Source of the DNA: Diploptera punctata
Taxonomy: Eukaryota; Arthropoda; Insecta; Blattodea; Blaberidae
Length of the DNA: 64,000 nucleotides
NCBI GenBank assembly: GCA_030220185.1
Contig: JASPKZ010007296.1
Coordinates: 434,001 to 498,000, forward strand
Reading direction: 5' to 3'
Below, piece by piece: positions 54,201 through 64,000 of this stretch (positions are counted from its first letter, which is position 1; every line of letters starts with the position of its first letter). Both the position numbers and the translations under genes were made by a program. A model generated the notes under the pieces. That model was not told the DNA's origin. It did not search any database and saw only the letters and a list, made by a program, of their open reading frames with translations.

Positions 54201-55960
54201 TGCTGACTGATGTTATATGTAGGACGTTATCTTTTTTTATTCAGTCATGAAACTCCAGCTTATAACAGTATTTGATTTGTAATCTATAGATTTTTGGATA
54301 GAAAATTTCATAATTTACTTATATATATATATTTTATGTAATCTAAACTCCTTTTAACAATGAATACAGTACATGTAAATAAAACCCATGTGACCTCAGA
54401 GCTTTTCATTGCCTTTCGAATCTATTAAAACATTTTACTCTTCTATGTAGTATTTTCCATCCTTGAACTATTCCTTTACTAAACATTAAAACATGTCCAG
54501 AATAATGTGAATTGTAAAAGCAAGAATAATTTTCAATAACCGTAGAATAGTCTCTGTATTTTGATGTAGTTAATTATGACTGAACAAATTAGCCTTTGTG
54601 TAATTAAACATAACAAAGAAAATCTTTAAACACTGGCAAAAAACAGTAGTACTAAAAGTATGTAATAAATTTTGCAAAAAATATCCTAGTCTGGCAAATG
54701 AAGTTAACATTCAATTTCAGAGATATTTGTGCTGCAATCATTTGCAGTGTCCACAGGAGAAAAAGTCCATCAGTCTTGGTAATTAGAGACTCCGAGAGAC
54801 TAGATACAGAATTCAATGAGTTTTTAAGGCCAGTTATATGAAAAATAGTGCACATGTTTTTTTGGAAGAAATAAATCTTCTATGCTGAAGAAAATATTAT
54901 TGACAGTGATCCAGAACGATACTGACGTCATGCAAGTACTATTTAAGTTTCATCTTATATGTAACTTATATCTATCCTCCACTTTTTGTTGTTGAGGATA
55001 TGTACAGAGGTATATGCTTTGTTAAAAGGAGTCTTGGTTTGTCCTTCAGAAAAAAGGAGTTTTCTGTGAATATATTTGATATTGAGACCATGAGTTTTGG
55101 ACAAACAGTCTTCTAATACACATTTTAGAAATTACACATTCAATATTTACTCATGTAATTGTATGAATGTAAACAATTTCACCCCCCTCCCCTGCTCCCC
55201 AAACTTTAATAATTTCTGTCAAGGTGACATTTTTTTATACTTTAATGAGAACATTTTTGTTTTCTTTTGCTTTAAAAGTCATGGTTTCAATCCATTTTAA
55301 AATGGATTTTATATAACAATATTATTGTACAGATGTTGGTTCAGAGCTGCAAATTTATGATAAACCAAACATAATAATAAATTGTAAGACTTTATATCAC
55401 AATTCTTATTTATTATCCATAGACATATTTTTGTACTGGCATACAGCAAATATGAGATAAAATGATGATGATTGCATGAACTTGAAATGTGATTTTTAAT
55501 TATTGGAAGTGCTGTTTTTTAAAGTGTCCACGAGGCACTTTTTTTTAACATTGGAAGTGCTAACTTCAGGCCATGATTTCAAAATATCTGTTAGTGGTGA
55601 ACTACAGCAGTGATTTCTATTTGAAAGTGCTGGAAATGGCGTAAGCAGGCTTCAACTCAGAAATGCTATAACTGACGTGGCATGTCTCTGGCACAGTACA
55701 TGAATGCATTGAAAACAAGGTCTCAAAAAAGCTTGGAGATTACATATTGGGATATAACAGTAATGTGATGTTTTTTACCTAACTAAACATTGGAATTTCT
55801 CCAAGCATGTCGCTAACAGATTGATAAGAGTGTACTGTATATAGATCATGACCGTACTTGATAATACTGCAGCTTATGCAATTAGTCTGGAATATTAAAA
55901 AGTGATCCCAACTTGGAAGTAATTTTTCATGAGCCTGTGTAACTGCTGCTGATGGACGGT
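51206..55960 (-). other. Probable long Tribbles 3' UTR or downstream region
   Basis: 4.7 kb without recognisable repeats from about 51.7 kb on, AT-rich, following the Tribbles stop. On the - strand an AATAAA occurs near 51858 (TGCCAATAAAACA), a possible poly(A) site. Extent of the UTR is inference. Short + frames at 53170-54014 have no domain support. Confidence 0.4.
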
Positions 55961-56201
55961 TCATTTAGCTTGAAATTCTGGAACTGTCTGATCACCTCGC
56001 TGACAGACATCTATATCTTCCTCGTGCTTGAACCATGGATGTATCAGTACATCTGCCGCCGAGAGTCGTTCACTTGGTTCTCGCCGTAAAAGACTACGAA
56101 TTAAGCATTTCGCTCGTGCAGACAGACAGTCAGGAATGACGAAATTACCCAAGCTGATTTTGATGAAGAGGTTTGCATGATCGTTATCATTAAATGGATA
56201 C
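55961..56201 (-). CDS. trib: Tribbles pseudokinase, terminal coding exon
   Basis: - strand exon: acceptor TTCCACAG before 56201, stop TGA at 55963-55961. Completes R|YPFNDNDHANLF, then RAKCLIRSLLRREPSERLSA (kinase subdomain XI), VLIHPWFKHEED (MEK-binding-type HPWF segment) and GDQTVPEFQAK, which fits the COP1-binding motif DQ.VPE of Tribbles. Tribbles proteins are kinase-like adaptors that bring substrates to the COP1 ubiquitin ligase and restrain MAPK/AKT signalling. No frame damage. Confidence 0.93.
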
Positions 56202-56329
56202 CTGTGGAATATAAAATTAAACAAATTATTCTCTGAAATTAGTCTTAAAATATTGTAAAATATGAAAAAGTAATGAATAGAATTTTCAATAATACATAAA
56301 GGAAGTGATACTATGAATTTATTTTAATT

Positions 56330-56550
56330 AATAACAGAGTTAGGTGAGGTGTTCACCTCATAATTGTAGATTTCTCGAACACTACTTTTGATACTTCAAC
56401 TCTATCTAAATGTTGAATTGGTGATGTTTGCCAACCACCAATTCAATAGTTAAATAAAGTGGTAGATGGTACACAGAAGTATCAAAACTAGTCTTCGATA
56501 AATCTACAATTATAAGGTGAGATGTTAAATTCTAACTTTATTATTAATTA
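56330..56550. repeat. Foldback repeat in Tribbles intron (PLE-i?)
   Basis: Imperfect inverted repeat: ATAATTGTAGATTTCTCGA and TCGATAAATCTACAATTAT arms, with ATGAGGTGA/ATAAGGTGAGATG as in PLE terminal repeats, and outer AGAGTTAG/CTAACTTT. The centre includes a second inverted pair around ACCACCAATTCAA. Ribozyme core not convincing. Confidence 0.6.
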
Positions 56551-57565
56551 AATATAATTTTATCAGATATTAAAGAAATGTGATTGATTGACTTTTGATC
56601 TAACCAGAATAATTGTATTGTTAAATTATGTTTTTTTTAATAACTTTAATAAGTGCTTTAAGAATATCTGTTGTCAGAGGGAATAGCAATAATTCACCTT
56701 ACCCTTATTTCTGCTCAGTGTAAAGAAATTGACAACCCCGGGCTCTATTACTTTCCAAGTTATATTAATTTCTTGGTTCTCATAAGAACAGTGTATGTTT
56801 TAGATTTTACACTTAATAACTTATGCCGAGCATTAAAGAAATACTTATTCCTTATGATCACAGATATAATAAAGGAATCTTTATTATTGGCTGAACCAAA
56901 TAGTTTATTTTCCACTGAAGCTATTGGTAATTAGTAATTTTCTGTAACATATTGTTGAATATTTTTTAAGTACTCTATTTATTTACTTTTTTGTTTACAT
57001 TTTAACTTATTTATATTTTCTAGCTATTTAGTAGAATATCCCACACATTTCATCTCTTTTGAAATATTATAAATAACTTAAGCATTTGGTCTGCTCAAGA
57101 ATAGTAAAATAAATAATACCATGATTTGAGGGAAGTAGATTATACAGTGGATGATTGGAAACATTAGCTCAGGATACGGATATGTGGAGAGCTTATGTCT
57201 GTGCAGCTACAAACATAAGGTTTCGATAATGCCAGTGAGTTAAATCAATGCAATTGTTTTCTTCGCTATTTTCTTATCAATTAGGAATTCTATTTTTTCT
57301 TCACTCCATGTAGGGTTGTGGTAGATAAATATCAGGAATTCACCCATTTTCCATTGCCAAAACTACTTTCTACCACTTCTCCACACTCAGCCATCCATTT
57401 TGTTTCATTTAATTTCATCTGGCCCTGTAATGGCCTTATCAGATGGCAATCGTATTGTATCACTGACATTCACTAAGAGGGCTTCATCTTTCCCTCAACC
57501 TGGTATTATGTCAGACGAAAGTATAGTGTGTTTTATAGCACATAAAATTTGAAGAATGTATGTAC
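56551..57565. other. Tribbles intron
   Basis: Non-coding. 57150-57245 matches the LINE-end relic at 7800-7900. 57385-57500 is GC-richer sequence of unknown origin. Confidence 0.5.
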
Positions 57566-57757
57566 CTTCCAACAAGCATCGTATAGAGAATAACGCCTAA
57601 ACTCCACATATCAGCCGCTCGACCTGAGTACTGTTGATAACTGCGAAGGATTTCTGGGCTCACGTATGCAGGGCAACCACGTTTATCTTGAAGGAGATCA
57701 TCGTCTGGATCTTCCAGAACAACAGCATCTTCAAGAGTTTCCAGTTTAAGATGTGTC
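57566..57757 (-). CDS. trib: Tribbles pseudokinase, internal exon
   Basis: - strand, 192 bp, acceptor TTGTTCTAG, donor GTACAT at 57565. Encodes [30 protein letters not shown] and [17 protein letters not shown]. The DFG of real kinases is LETLED here (SLE/TLE), the Tribbles hallmark indicating lost metal binding. APE becomes SPE. Splices in phase to the last exon (MLVGR|YPF). Upstream exons with the catalytic-loop region are not in the window as far as I can see. Confidence 0.94.
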
Positions 57758-58350
57758 CTAGAACAAGCAAAATAAAAGAAGATGTTTAAAGTCAGCTCAT
57801 AATGTTTATACATTGCAAAACATTAGTGCCAAGTCTAGTGTTACATCAAATGTGAAATTGCAGTTTACCAAGTATGATTATGGAGTGTCACCTTGACTCT
57901 GTATTAAGGGTGCCAAGGATACACTGTCATAATGGACATTTTGAAATTAAACTGTTGGATACAAGTTAAAGCTGAGTGAAGAAACTGATATTCAACCTTG
58001 AAACAAGTTGATAGTTAATGAATAGGGGAAATTTGACATGCATAGTAAATGTCACCCAATTTACAATTAATCTTAGTAATTGCAGAAGACTACATTTTTT
58101 TTCTATGTAACACTTTTAAATTTAAGTACAAAGGCACTCTATATGGCAATCTTTTTTTTCTAACCATGACTCATTTCTGTTCTCAAAACATTGGCCTAAA
58201 TGTGATAGAATTTTAAGATGATGACCTTGTTTGTGTGTGTGTGTGTGTCTATTGAAAAAAGTGGACAGTTTTAAATATAGATTATATATTAAATTAATTA
58301 CGTCTTCATTTACATGGTGAATCTTTAGATCCATTCTGCTCATGCAGGAA
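57758..58350. other. Tribbles upstream intron, no feature
   Basis: Non-coding; (GT)n at 58233-58249. Confidence 0.5.
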
Positions 58351-58572
58351 TCAAATTTTATAATATTCATGATGTGTTCCGTTGAGGTATTATTCAAAAT
58401 TAATATATAATTATGGAATATTCACCTGAAAGGTCCGTCTCCTCAACTTAATTAATCATTTAACTGTAGCGCAAGGTACTGATGGGACAAGTCCCGAAAG
58501 TGCTACAGTTAAATGATTAATTAAGTTGAGGAGACGGACCTTTCAGGTGAATATTCCATAATTATATATTAA
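58351..58572. mobile_element. PLE-a inverted terminal-repeat dimer
   Basis: Palindrome 58401-58571 of two PLE-a ends; the left arm extends into the tail (GTTCCGTTGAGGTATTATTC). Central hammerhead relic: CTGATG then GGGAC/GTCCC, GAA, AGTGCT, ACAG, missing bases after CTGATG. Approximate TSD CAAATTTTATA / CAAATTTATA. Confidence 0.8.
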
Positions 58573-58744
58573 GTATGCAAATTTATAAATTTTTAATTTG
58601 TTAAATTTTTATGACATTGGTTTTGTTGTTTTGATTCTATCTCACAATAAAATATATTATGCAAATTACCCACCAGGACTCGAACCACCTGCGTCCCATA
58701 GCTCGATGCCTTAGACCACTATTTTGCATTGAATATTACATATA

Positions 58745-59008
58745 ATCTTGTCATGCAGCAGGCTTGGATTCGATTCCCGGTCAGACAAGCTTCCTGGGTG
58801 AGGTTTTTTTTTTTGGGGGGTGGGGGTTTCCTCAACTGTAAGACAAAAGTCAGGAAGCTTAAAGGCCCAAACGGTCCCCGAACATCATCTGGCCATCGTC
58901 ATCCCCAGTGTGGAAAGAAACGGGACCTATAATTCCCTAGTAAAGCTATAAAGCAAAGCATGAAAATGCCATGATTGCATTGAAAGACCTGCCTAGGGCA
59001 GAACACTC
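58745..59008 (+). mobile_element. SINE-A, diverged
   Basis: B box GGATTCGATTCCC, core GTGAGGTTTTTTTTTTTGGGG, AATTCCCTAGTAAAGCTAT, GGGCAGAACA end. Old copy. Confidence 0.75.
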
Positions 59009-59149
59009 TAGAATAGATTAGATTTTAGCTTATCTATAAGGACTCTCCCCCTCTCATTTTCATACAAAAGTTTCTATTCCCCATTCGTGCTACATATTAT
59101 TCTGGCCATCACAGTTTACAAGGTGTAACTATTCTTAATAATAATTATT

Positions 59150-59360
59150 ATATTAGGTTTCCCATGCAGACCATGTAGCTCACTGTTACGTAATTTTCTC
59201 TATTCATCAATCTGTTCGTGGAGACGAACAAAAACATTCCTAAGTATTTATTACAAAATACTCGTAATTTTTCTCCTCTCTTAAAGAGACCACATTCCGC
59301 ATCCATATAACTGGAAGAAATATCATTCTACAGGATTTTTAATTTACATTTTACATTTTG
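59150..59360 (-). repeat. LINE fragment
   Basis: Matches 19250-19380 plus 19715-19801 without the SINE-D (CATCCATATAACTGG; TTAGGTTTCCCAT). Gives the pre-insertion state of that locus. Confidence 0.55.
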
Positions 59361-60741
59361 AAACTATTTTGAAATAGCATTCTTTGTCTAAATTGCAATG
59401 AGTGATGTCTGAAAGTGAAAGATGAATGAATAAAAAATTTGAAGCGGTAAATTTATTAATTAAATGGTTTCCGTATTATAATTAAAATAAATCCTATTTT
59501 AATATATTGATTAGTAAATTCTGACATAATGTATTATAATTAATGTATGTTAAAAAGATACAGGCTTTACGTGTGGTGCTTCTATCTCTTTCCGAAGTGC
59601 TGAGTGAAAAAGTCATGTTGTTGGCCTTGAGTATGGAGGAATTACACATATTATAATTTTAATAATGCTGAATTTCCATAATTTTAAGAAGTGATTATTT
59701 TCCATGAAGAAGCATTATAATAAATCATTTTAACCTTTCAACTTTTTGTCATGTATATTGATCATTGAACAAGCAGCGGTTGCAGCCCCTGTTCAAGGTA
59801 ATCAACGAAATATGACGTTATCCGACATGTAAATGACTTCATCCGCGGTGTATTTGCAACATCCGTAAAGCAATAGTTAAAGATTGCATTATGTGTGGCA
59901 CTCTCAAGCATATTGTAATACAACACACTCAAGTCGAGTTTCGACATGAATTGCTGAAACCACTGCTTCTAAGTCAATGCCGGAAATGAGATTATTTAAT
60001 AAATAGAATGAAGAACAGGATGATATAAATGTTTACCTTTTGCTATCTGCGTCTAAGGGTGTTAAAAAGAAAACAGTGGTGTGCTAATGATGACTTAAGG
60101 CGCCATGCTTTGTTGCACAAATCCATCCTTTTCGTAATCCAAAGGATTAAACAAGACGATGAGAGATCACATATTTATTTTTAGTAAAATGAACGCCTCA
60201 ATAAATCCGAATTTAAATCTGTCTACCAGATATTGATAAAACGAGTACCGTGCAGGATGGTAGTAATATAAATGCACAGATTGTAATAAGAATTTCTTGT
60301 TGTAAAAATATTTTTTTTAAATCCATTGTTCTTTTAGATCACAAATGTACGGGTTTCTCAGAAAAAAAATATGTGCAGATGTGTATTATTTTATAATGAT
60401 TCACAAAGTACATAGGTGACGTGAAAGGCAACTTTTTTCCTTTAGTATTTTTCAATAAAATACATTATGCATTCCTGTATTGTTGTCAATTCCCCTTGCA
60501 TAGCATATATAAATTTAATTTAATTTAATTTATTTTAATTTGTTCAAAAACAAATCATGAGATCAAAAGGTAACAAGGAAAAAGTTGTGTAATTTCCCTA
60601 CCATATATACTGTGCGAAAATCAGACAAGTAGTTGCCGTAATGCGTCAATAAATTTCTTTACAAAAAAAATATATTCTTTTTTCTTCTTCTTGTATCTTG
60701 TAAACCCATGTTTCCCTTAACAGAGATTTAGGCGCTCTCCC
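59361..60741. other. No gene recognised
   Basis: AT-rich. A 61-codon - frame at 59947-59762 has no known motif. Confidence 0.4.
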
Positions 60742-61097
60742 CCTACAGGGAAGAATTTGAACCATACTAATTTAGTTACACTTGTTTTCGTATATATGTC
60801 ATTTGAGTGGTACGTGGTCAGCGTTCCGCCTCATACTGACATCTAGGAAACCAAGGTAGTACTAGGACGGGAAAATTCGGTAAGTTTTGCTTAGAGGCCT
60901 TTCATTCAGGCTTAAGGATCTTTTACGAGCCTGAAAATCTTCAGACTCGGGACCCATGGCTTAAAGTCCCTCCCGGAGGACTTGCTCCTTGGATTTTTCC
61001 ATCCTAAAAAATCCATCGACCCCGGCCGGGTTTGAATCCGCGACTCTCGGGACCAGAGGCAAGGAGCATAACCACTAACTAGTCCACCGCGGCCGAT
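60742..61097 (-). mobile_element. SINE-E, tRNA-derived
   Basis: - strand head GTGGACTAGTTAGTGGTTAT (A-box region) and GGATTCAAACC (B box), followed by CCTCCGGGAGG hairpin and TTCAGGCT repeats. Only copy in the window, so SINE status rests on the tRNA-like head. Confidence 0.6.
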
Positions 61098-61248
61098 TGT
61101 TATTTTTCAAAACGATAAATTTCCGACCAAAGTGTGTAAGACATTTTTATTGTATTTGCATGCTTATAATTTGTACATTTATATTGCTTCATAAAACTGG
61201 AAGACGTGAAGAATAAAAGTTTTAATTGCACCAAAAGTAATTTTAAAT

Positions 61249-61468
61249 TTATTTAGTGGATTTAATGTTGCCAATTTCTTGAGGCTCATCGTCCCATGGT
61301 GGGAATTTTGCTAGGTTGCCTTTCATATCCCAACGTCCATCGTCTCTCATATTTGTGTTATACTGGTCTGACAGCTTGTAAACAATCGTTAAAGAAAATT
61401 CGAACTCTTGACTCTCATCAAGTTGCAATGCGGAACGCGGTAACCTCACAACCAGACCAACGCTGATT
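61249..61468 (-). CDS. Unrecognised C-terminal exon
   Basis: - frame with unusually protein-like composition in a non-repeat region: SVGLVVRLPRSALQLDES, QEFEFSLTIVYKLSDQYN, DDGRWDMKGNLAKFPPWDDE and a stop at 61251-61249. A candidate acceptor (AAACTCAG) ends at 61469, but its pyrimidine tract is poor. I do not recognise the family. It has its own stop, so it is not part of the Tribbles gene; it could be the last exon of a - strand neighbour or a fossil. Confidence 0.45.
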
Positions 61469-61469
61469 C

Positions 61470-62966
61470 TGAGTTTCGTGTTTTATGTATAATTCAACAG
61501 TTCATCATTCTGATTTTTTTTTTTTCCGTATACATTATTTTCAGTTTATAGTGACATTGGTTATAAATTTAGAGACTAAATTAAAATTTTCGAGAAGTAG
61601 GGATTTTGAAAGAGTTCAATTAAAACACATTCATTAAATTCTCATTCTAATCTTCATTTCACTTAAACTTGTTATACTTAGTACAACATTCTACATTTTA
61701 ATGAAATATTTATTATCCGAAGAGTAAATACTGTACCATTTAATTCTATATGAATAATGTTATAAACATAAATTACTTGCATTGAAGACATTAATAGACA
61801 ATTAGTATACTAGAGGGAAATTCGTTGGAAAACCAATAGGGCAATAATGAAATGGGAGAATAACTTAACCATGATTTTGGGGAGGTGAATTATATAGGAA
61901 ACGATAGGAAAACAATAGCTCAGGATAGGGATGTTATGTCCTCGTGACCCCCGGGTTAGATAGGGATACTGATAATGTTATACCACTTAGATATACGGTT
62001 TTTTAATATAAAATTGCAAAAATTAATACCTGTTGAGGTATCCTCTTCCTCAACGTCAACTTTCACAGAAGTGAAATTGTGTGAAAGTCGAAGTTGAGGA
62101 AGATGTACCTGAACGGGCAATTCTAAAATAATTAAAATTTTAACTGATATCTCAACAGAATTTTATCGTAAGTTTGAAAAGTTTAGCCAAATATAATTTA
62201 AATATTTAACCTAAAATTGACAGTACACGAAATAATAGTTAATGCTAATGGTACCTGAACAGGTATCGATTTTTAAAATTTTGTATTTTAAAATAATTTT
62301 ATATTTTTTATGTACTTCAAAGTATCTTTATCGTGTGTTTTAAAAGTTTAAAATCTTCAGCCAGTCGGGCTAACATAAAATTAAAACATTTCAACCTAAA
62401 ATTGATTCTAAACAAAACGATAATATAATAATGAAAATAATATTGAAGTTGAGGAAGATTACCAATTTTATAATAAGAAATATATGTAACTGATACCTCA
62501 ACAGAATTGTATCATGTGTTTAAAACATTTAGAAATACGCTACTTACATGATTTAATACAAATACGGCCTCGTGACAGTTATGATGAATTATTTTATTCA
62601 ATCTGTGACATTTTTAAATTACTTTTATTGATTACAAGTGACCAGTGACCACACCTTTTACCAGGTATGTCAATGCAATAATTAGAAATCATCCATATCA
62701 CGTCTTTGCCGTTAAAGGTAAAGCCTTAATTCTTTCTAGACCATACGTAATAAAACCAGTAACATATAGGCCTACAGTATGTGTTGTACCAGTTTGTTAG
62801 GAAATGTTGTCAGTAACACATTTCAATTAATTCCTTTAGCAAAGAAGTGCTAAAAATATGTTTTTAAATACTGTTAGAAATTATTTAAATATAGACTTAT
62901 GTGAAAACTATTTACACAGAATTTGTATGAATGTTCATGTGTCTTTATTACTCTTTTTCAAGTTTT
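61470..62966. other. Non-coding, with TTGAGG-type foldback
   Basis: 62039-62103 folds (CTTCCTCAACGTCAACTTTC against GAAAGTCGAAGTTGAGGAAG). TTGAGGTA and TACCTCAA-like words recur at 62033, 62140-62160 and 62450-62510. Possibly diverged PLE terminal repeats; otherwise featureless. Confidence 0.4.
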
Positions 62967-63144
62967 CCATCCATAGTAATTCTACCCGAGGGCAGGTCTT
63001 TCGCTGTAATCATAGCATTTTCATGCTATGCTTTGCAGCTTTACTAGGGAATTATAGATGTGGTAGCTTCCCGTTGCTTTTCACACAGGTGAAGGAGGAT
63101 GATGATATTGATAAGGATGATGGCCGGATGATTTTCGGGGACCG
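62967..63144 (-). mobile_element. SINE-A, 5'-truncated
   Basis: 3' half only, (TGGA) end at 62967. TSD TTTTCAAGTTTT at 62955-62966 and 63145-63156 (12 bp). The missing tRNA head is the usual result of incomplete reverse transcription. Confidence 0.87.
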
Positions 63145-64000
63145 TTTTCAAGTTTTATGGAAACATAATTTTAATTTACATATTCATTTTTTAACTGATT
63201 TTTAAGTTTGGTTCAATAATTACCAAATAATTAATTAATGTTTCTACTAGGGGATTACTAATTTCGCTGTCTCGAATTTTCAAAATGATTTAGTAATTAA
63301 ATAGCCTGTTTTATATTTAATCTGTTTATTAAACATTAGAGCTTTAATCCTAATTGCAATGTGTTTATTGAAGTGAGTGATTATTCCATAGCAGGCTGCA
63401 ACGGCTGTAGAACCATGATGATGATGAGGTAAGGCGGGGCTGTTGAAGAATACCCAATAGTTTTGCTGCTCTGCCCCGCGGTGTTGCCTAAATAAAACTT
63501 CCCAACTCACCACTGTATAGTTCTTTCCTTTAGCCGGAAAAGCGTAAGTAATATTGATCATCGGGGATGCGTAGTAGTGAAGGAGTTATTTTTACCTTCA
63601 TGACTGTGGACGTTCCATTTTTTGAAGTTGTTCTATAGTTCTCGAAAAAATATAACTTTATTTTCTAATTAAAAACATATTACTGAAATAGGCGCATTGC
63701 ACTTATACAGTAATACTATGTTCAGATGAAAAGATATAAATCTAAATTAACCCACTTTTCTTTTCTTTTTTAAATAAAAAATTCTCCACTCCATACAAAA
63801 TTTTCCCTTTAGAATACATATTGAGATTTTTGCAAATATTTGTACGTTTTCTATTTTTTTGGGCTCCCAAGAGTCACTATCCATATAATAATGTAGACAC
63901 TTCATAGCCATAATTACAGAAAACAGTTTTATAATAGAATAAAATAATAAAGACATATTTAATAAGATAAGAAATAGTCTAATTTTGAATCGTGTTCATT
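63145..64000. other. No gene recognised
   Basis: AT-rich; short open frames without domain support. Confidence 0.4.

Noticed and set aside
56340..56545. Hammerhead in the Tribbles-intron foldback
   Set aside because: GAAA-like and TTGAAG-like words occur, but no consistent stem II or core could be built.
59762..59947. 61-codon - strand ORF as a Tribbles 5' exon
   Set aside because: No kinase-like residues and no convincing splice sites.

Overview
The window looks like AT-rich, repeat-dominated nuclear DNA of an insect. Two host genes are recognisable by their spliced 3' exons. NDUFV1 (complex I 51 kDa flavoprotein) lies on the + strand at 19842-20160 and 25662-25745. A Tribbles pseudokinase lies on the - strand at 57757-57566 and 56201-55961. 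A further, unrecognised - strand terminal exon may lie at 61468-61249. The tRNA-headed SINEs and the load of Penelope-like and mariner elements would suit a large polyneopteran genome such as a cockroach or termite, but that placement is inference from memory.

Most of the first 43 kb is layered transposons. The dominant class is Penelope-like elements (PLEs: reverse transcriptase plus C-terminal GIY-YIG endonuclease). I label at least eight families PLE-a to PLE-h by their terminal repeat. Most copies are head-to-head inverted dimers bounded by 9-14 bp target-site duplications (TSDs). One arm usually carries a 3' tail of about 40 nt, and the other stops at a fixed, family-specific point. The terminal repeats carry hammerhead-ribozyme (HHR) motifs (CUGANGA, stem II, GAAA) whose stem II changes sequence but still pairs between families. 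Stem III is a loopless 6-8 nt palindrome in nearly every family. Downstream lies a splice-donor-like GAGGTRAG whose TGAGG complements CCTCA in the tail.

A second set (elements A, B, C) consists of short retroposons built around a 72-73 nt tRNA-like sequence with pol III A and B boxes. A and B show the same inverted-dimer, one-long-tail, TSD-flanked architecture as the PLEs although no coding sequence or ribozyme is visible. C shows inverted and tandem units. This is my best candidate for an undescribed system.

Layout: 1-2 kb unannotated, then a LINE reverse transcriptase; 2-7.4 kb a PLE-d copy with four nested PLE insertions; 9.2-9.9 kb element A; 9.95-11.9 kb a PLE-b composite; 12.7-14.9 kb a PLE-a composite holding element B, PLE-b and PLE-e; 15.1-16.1 kb PLE-b holding element B; 16.1-18 kb a LINE 3' end interrupted by a DD41D mariner-type element; 19.8-25.9 kb the NDUFV1 3' end with an intron full of PLE-c and element C; 26-33 kb PLE-e, -d, -f, -g, -b; 34-38.6 kb PLE-a; 39.7-41.3 kb a Tc1-like element; 41.6 and 48.5 kb piggyBac-type MITEs, the second hit by a mariner; 45-47 kb a second DD41D copy inside another repeat; 47.3-51 kb an RNase H-bearing LINE; 51.2-57.8 kb the Tribbles 3' portion with a probable long 3' UTR; 58-64 kb sparse repeats and SINEs. 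Almost every mobile ORF is broken. The most intact is the PLE-g GIY-YIG frame at 29055-29495.
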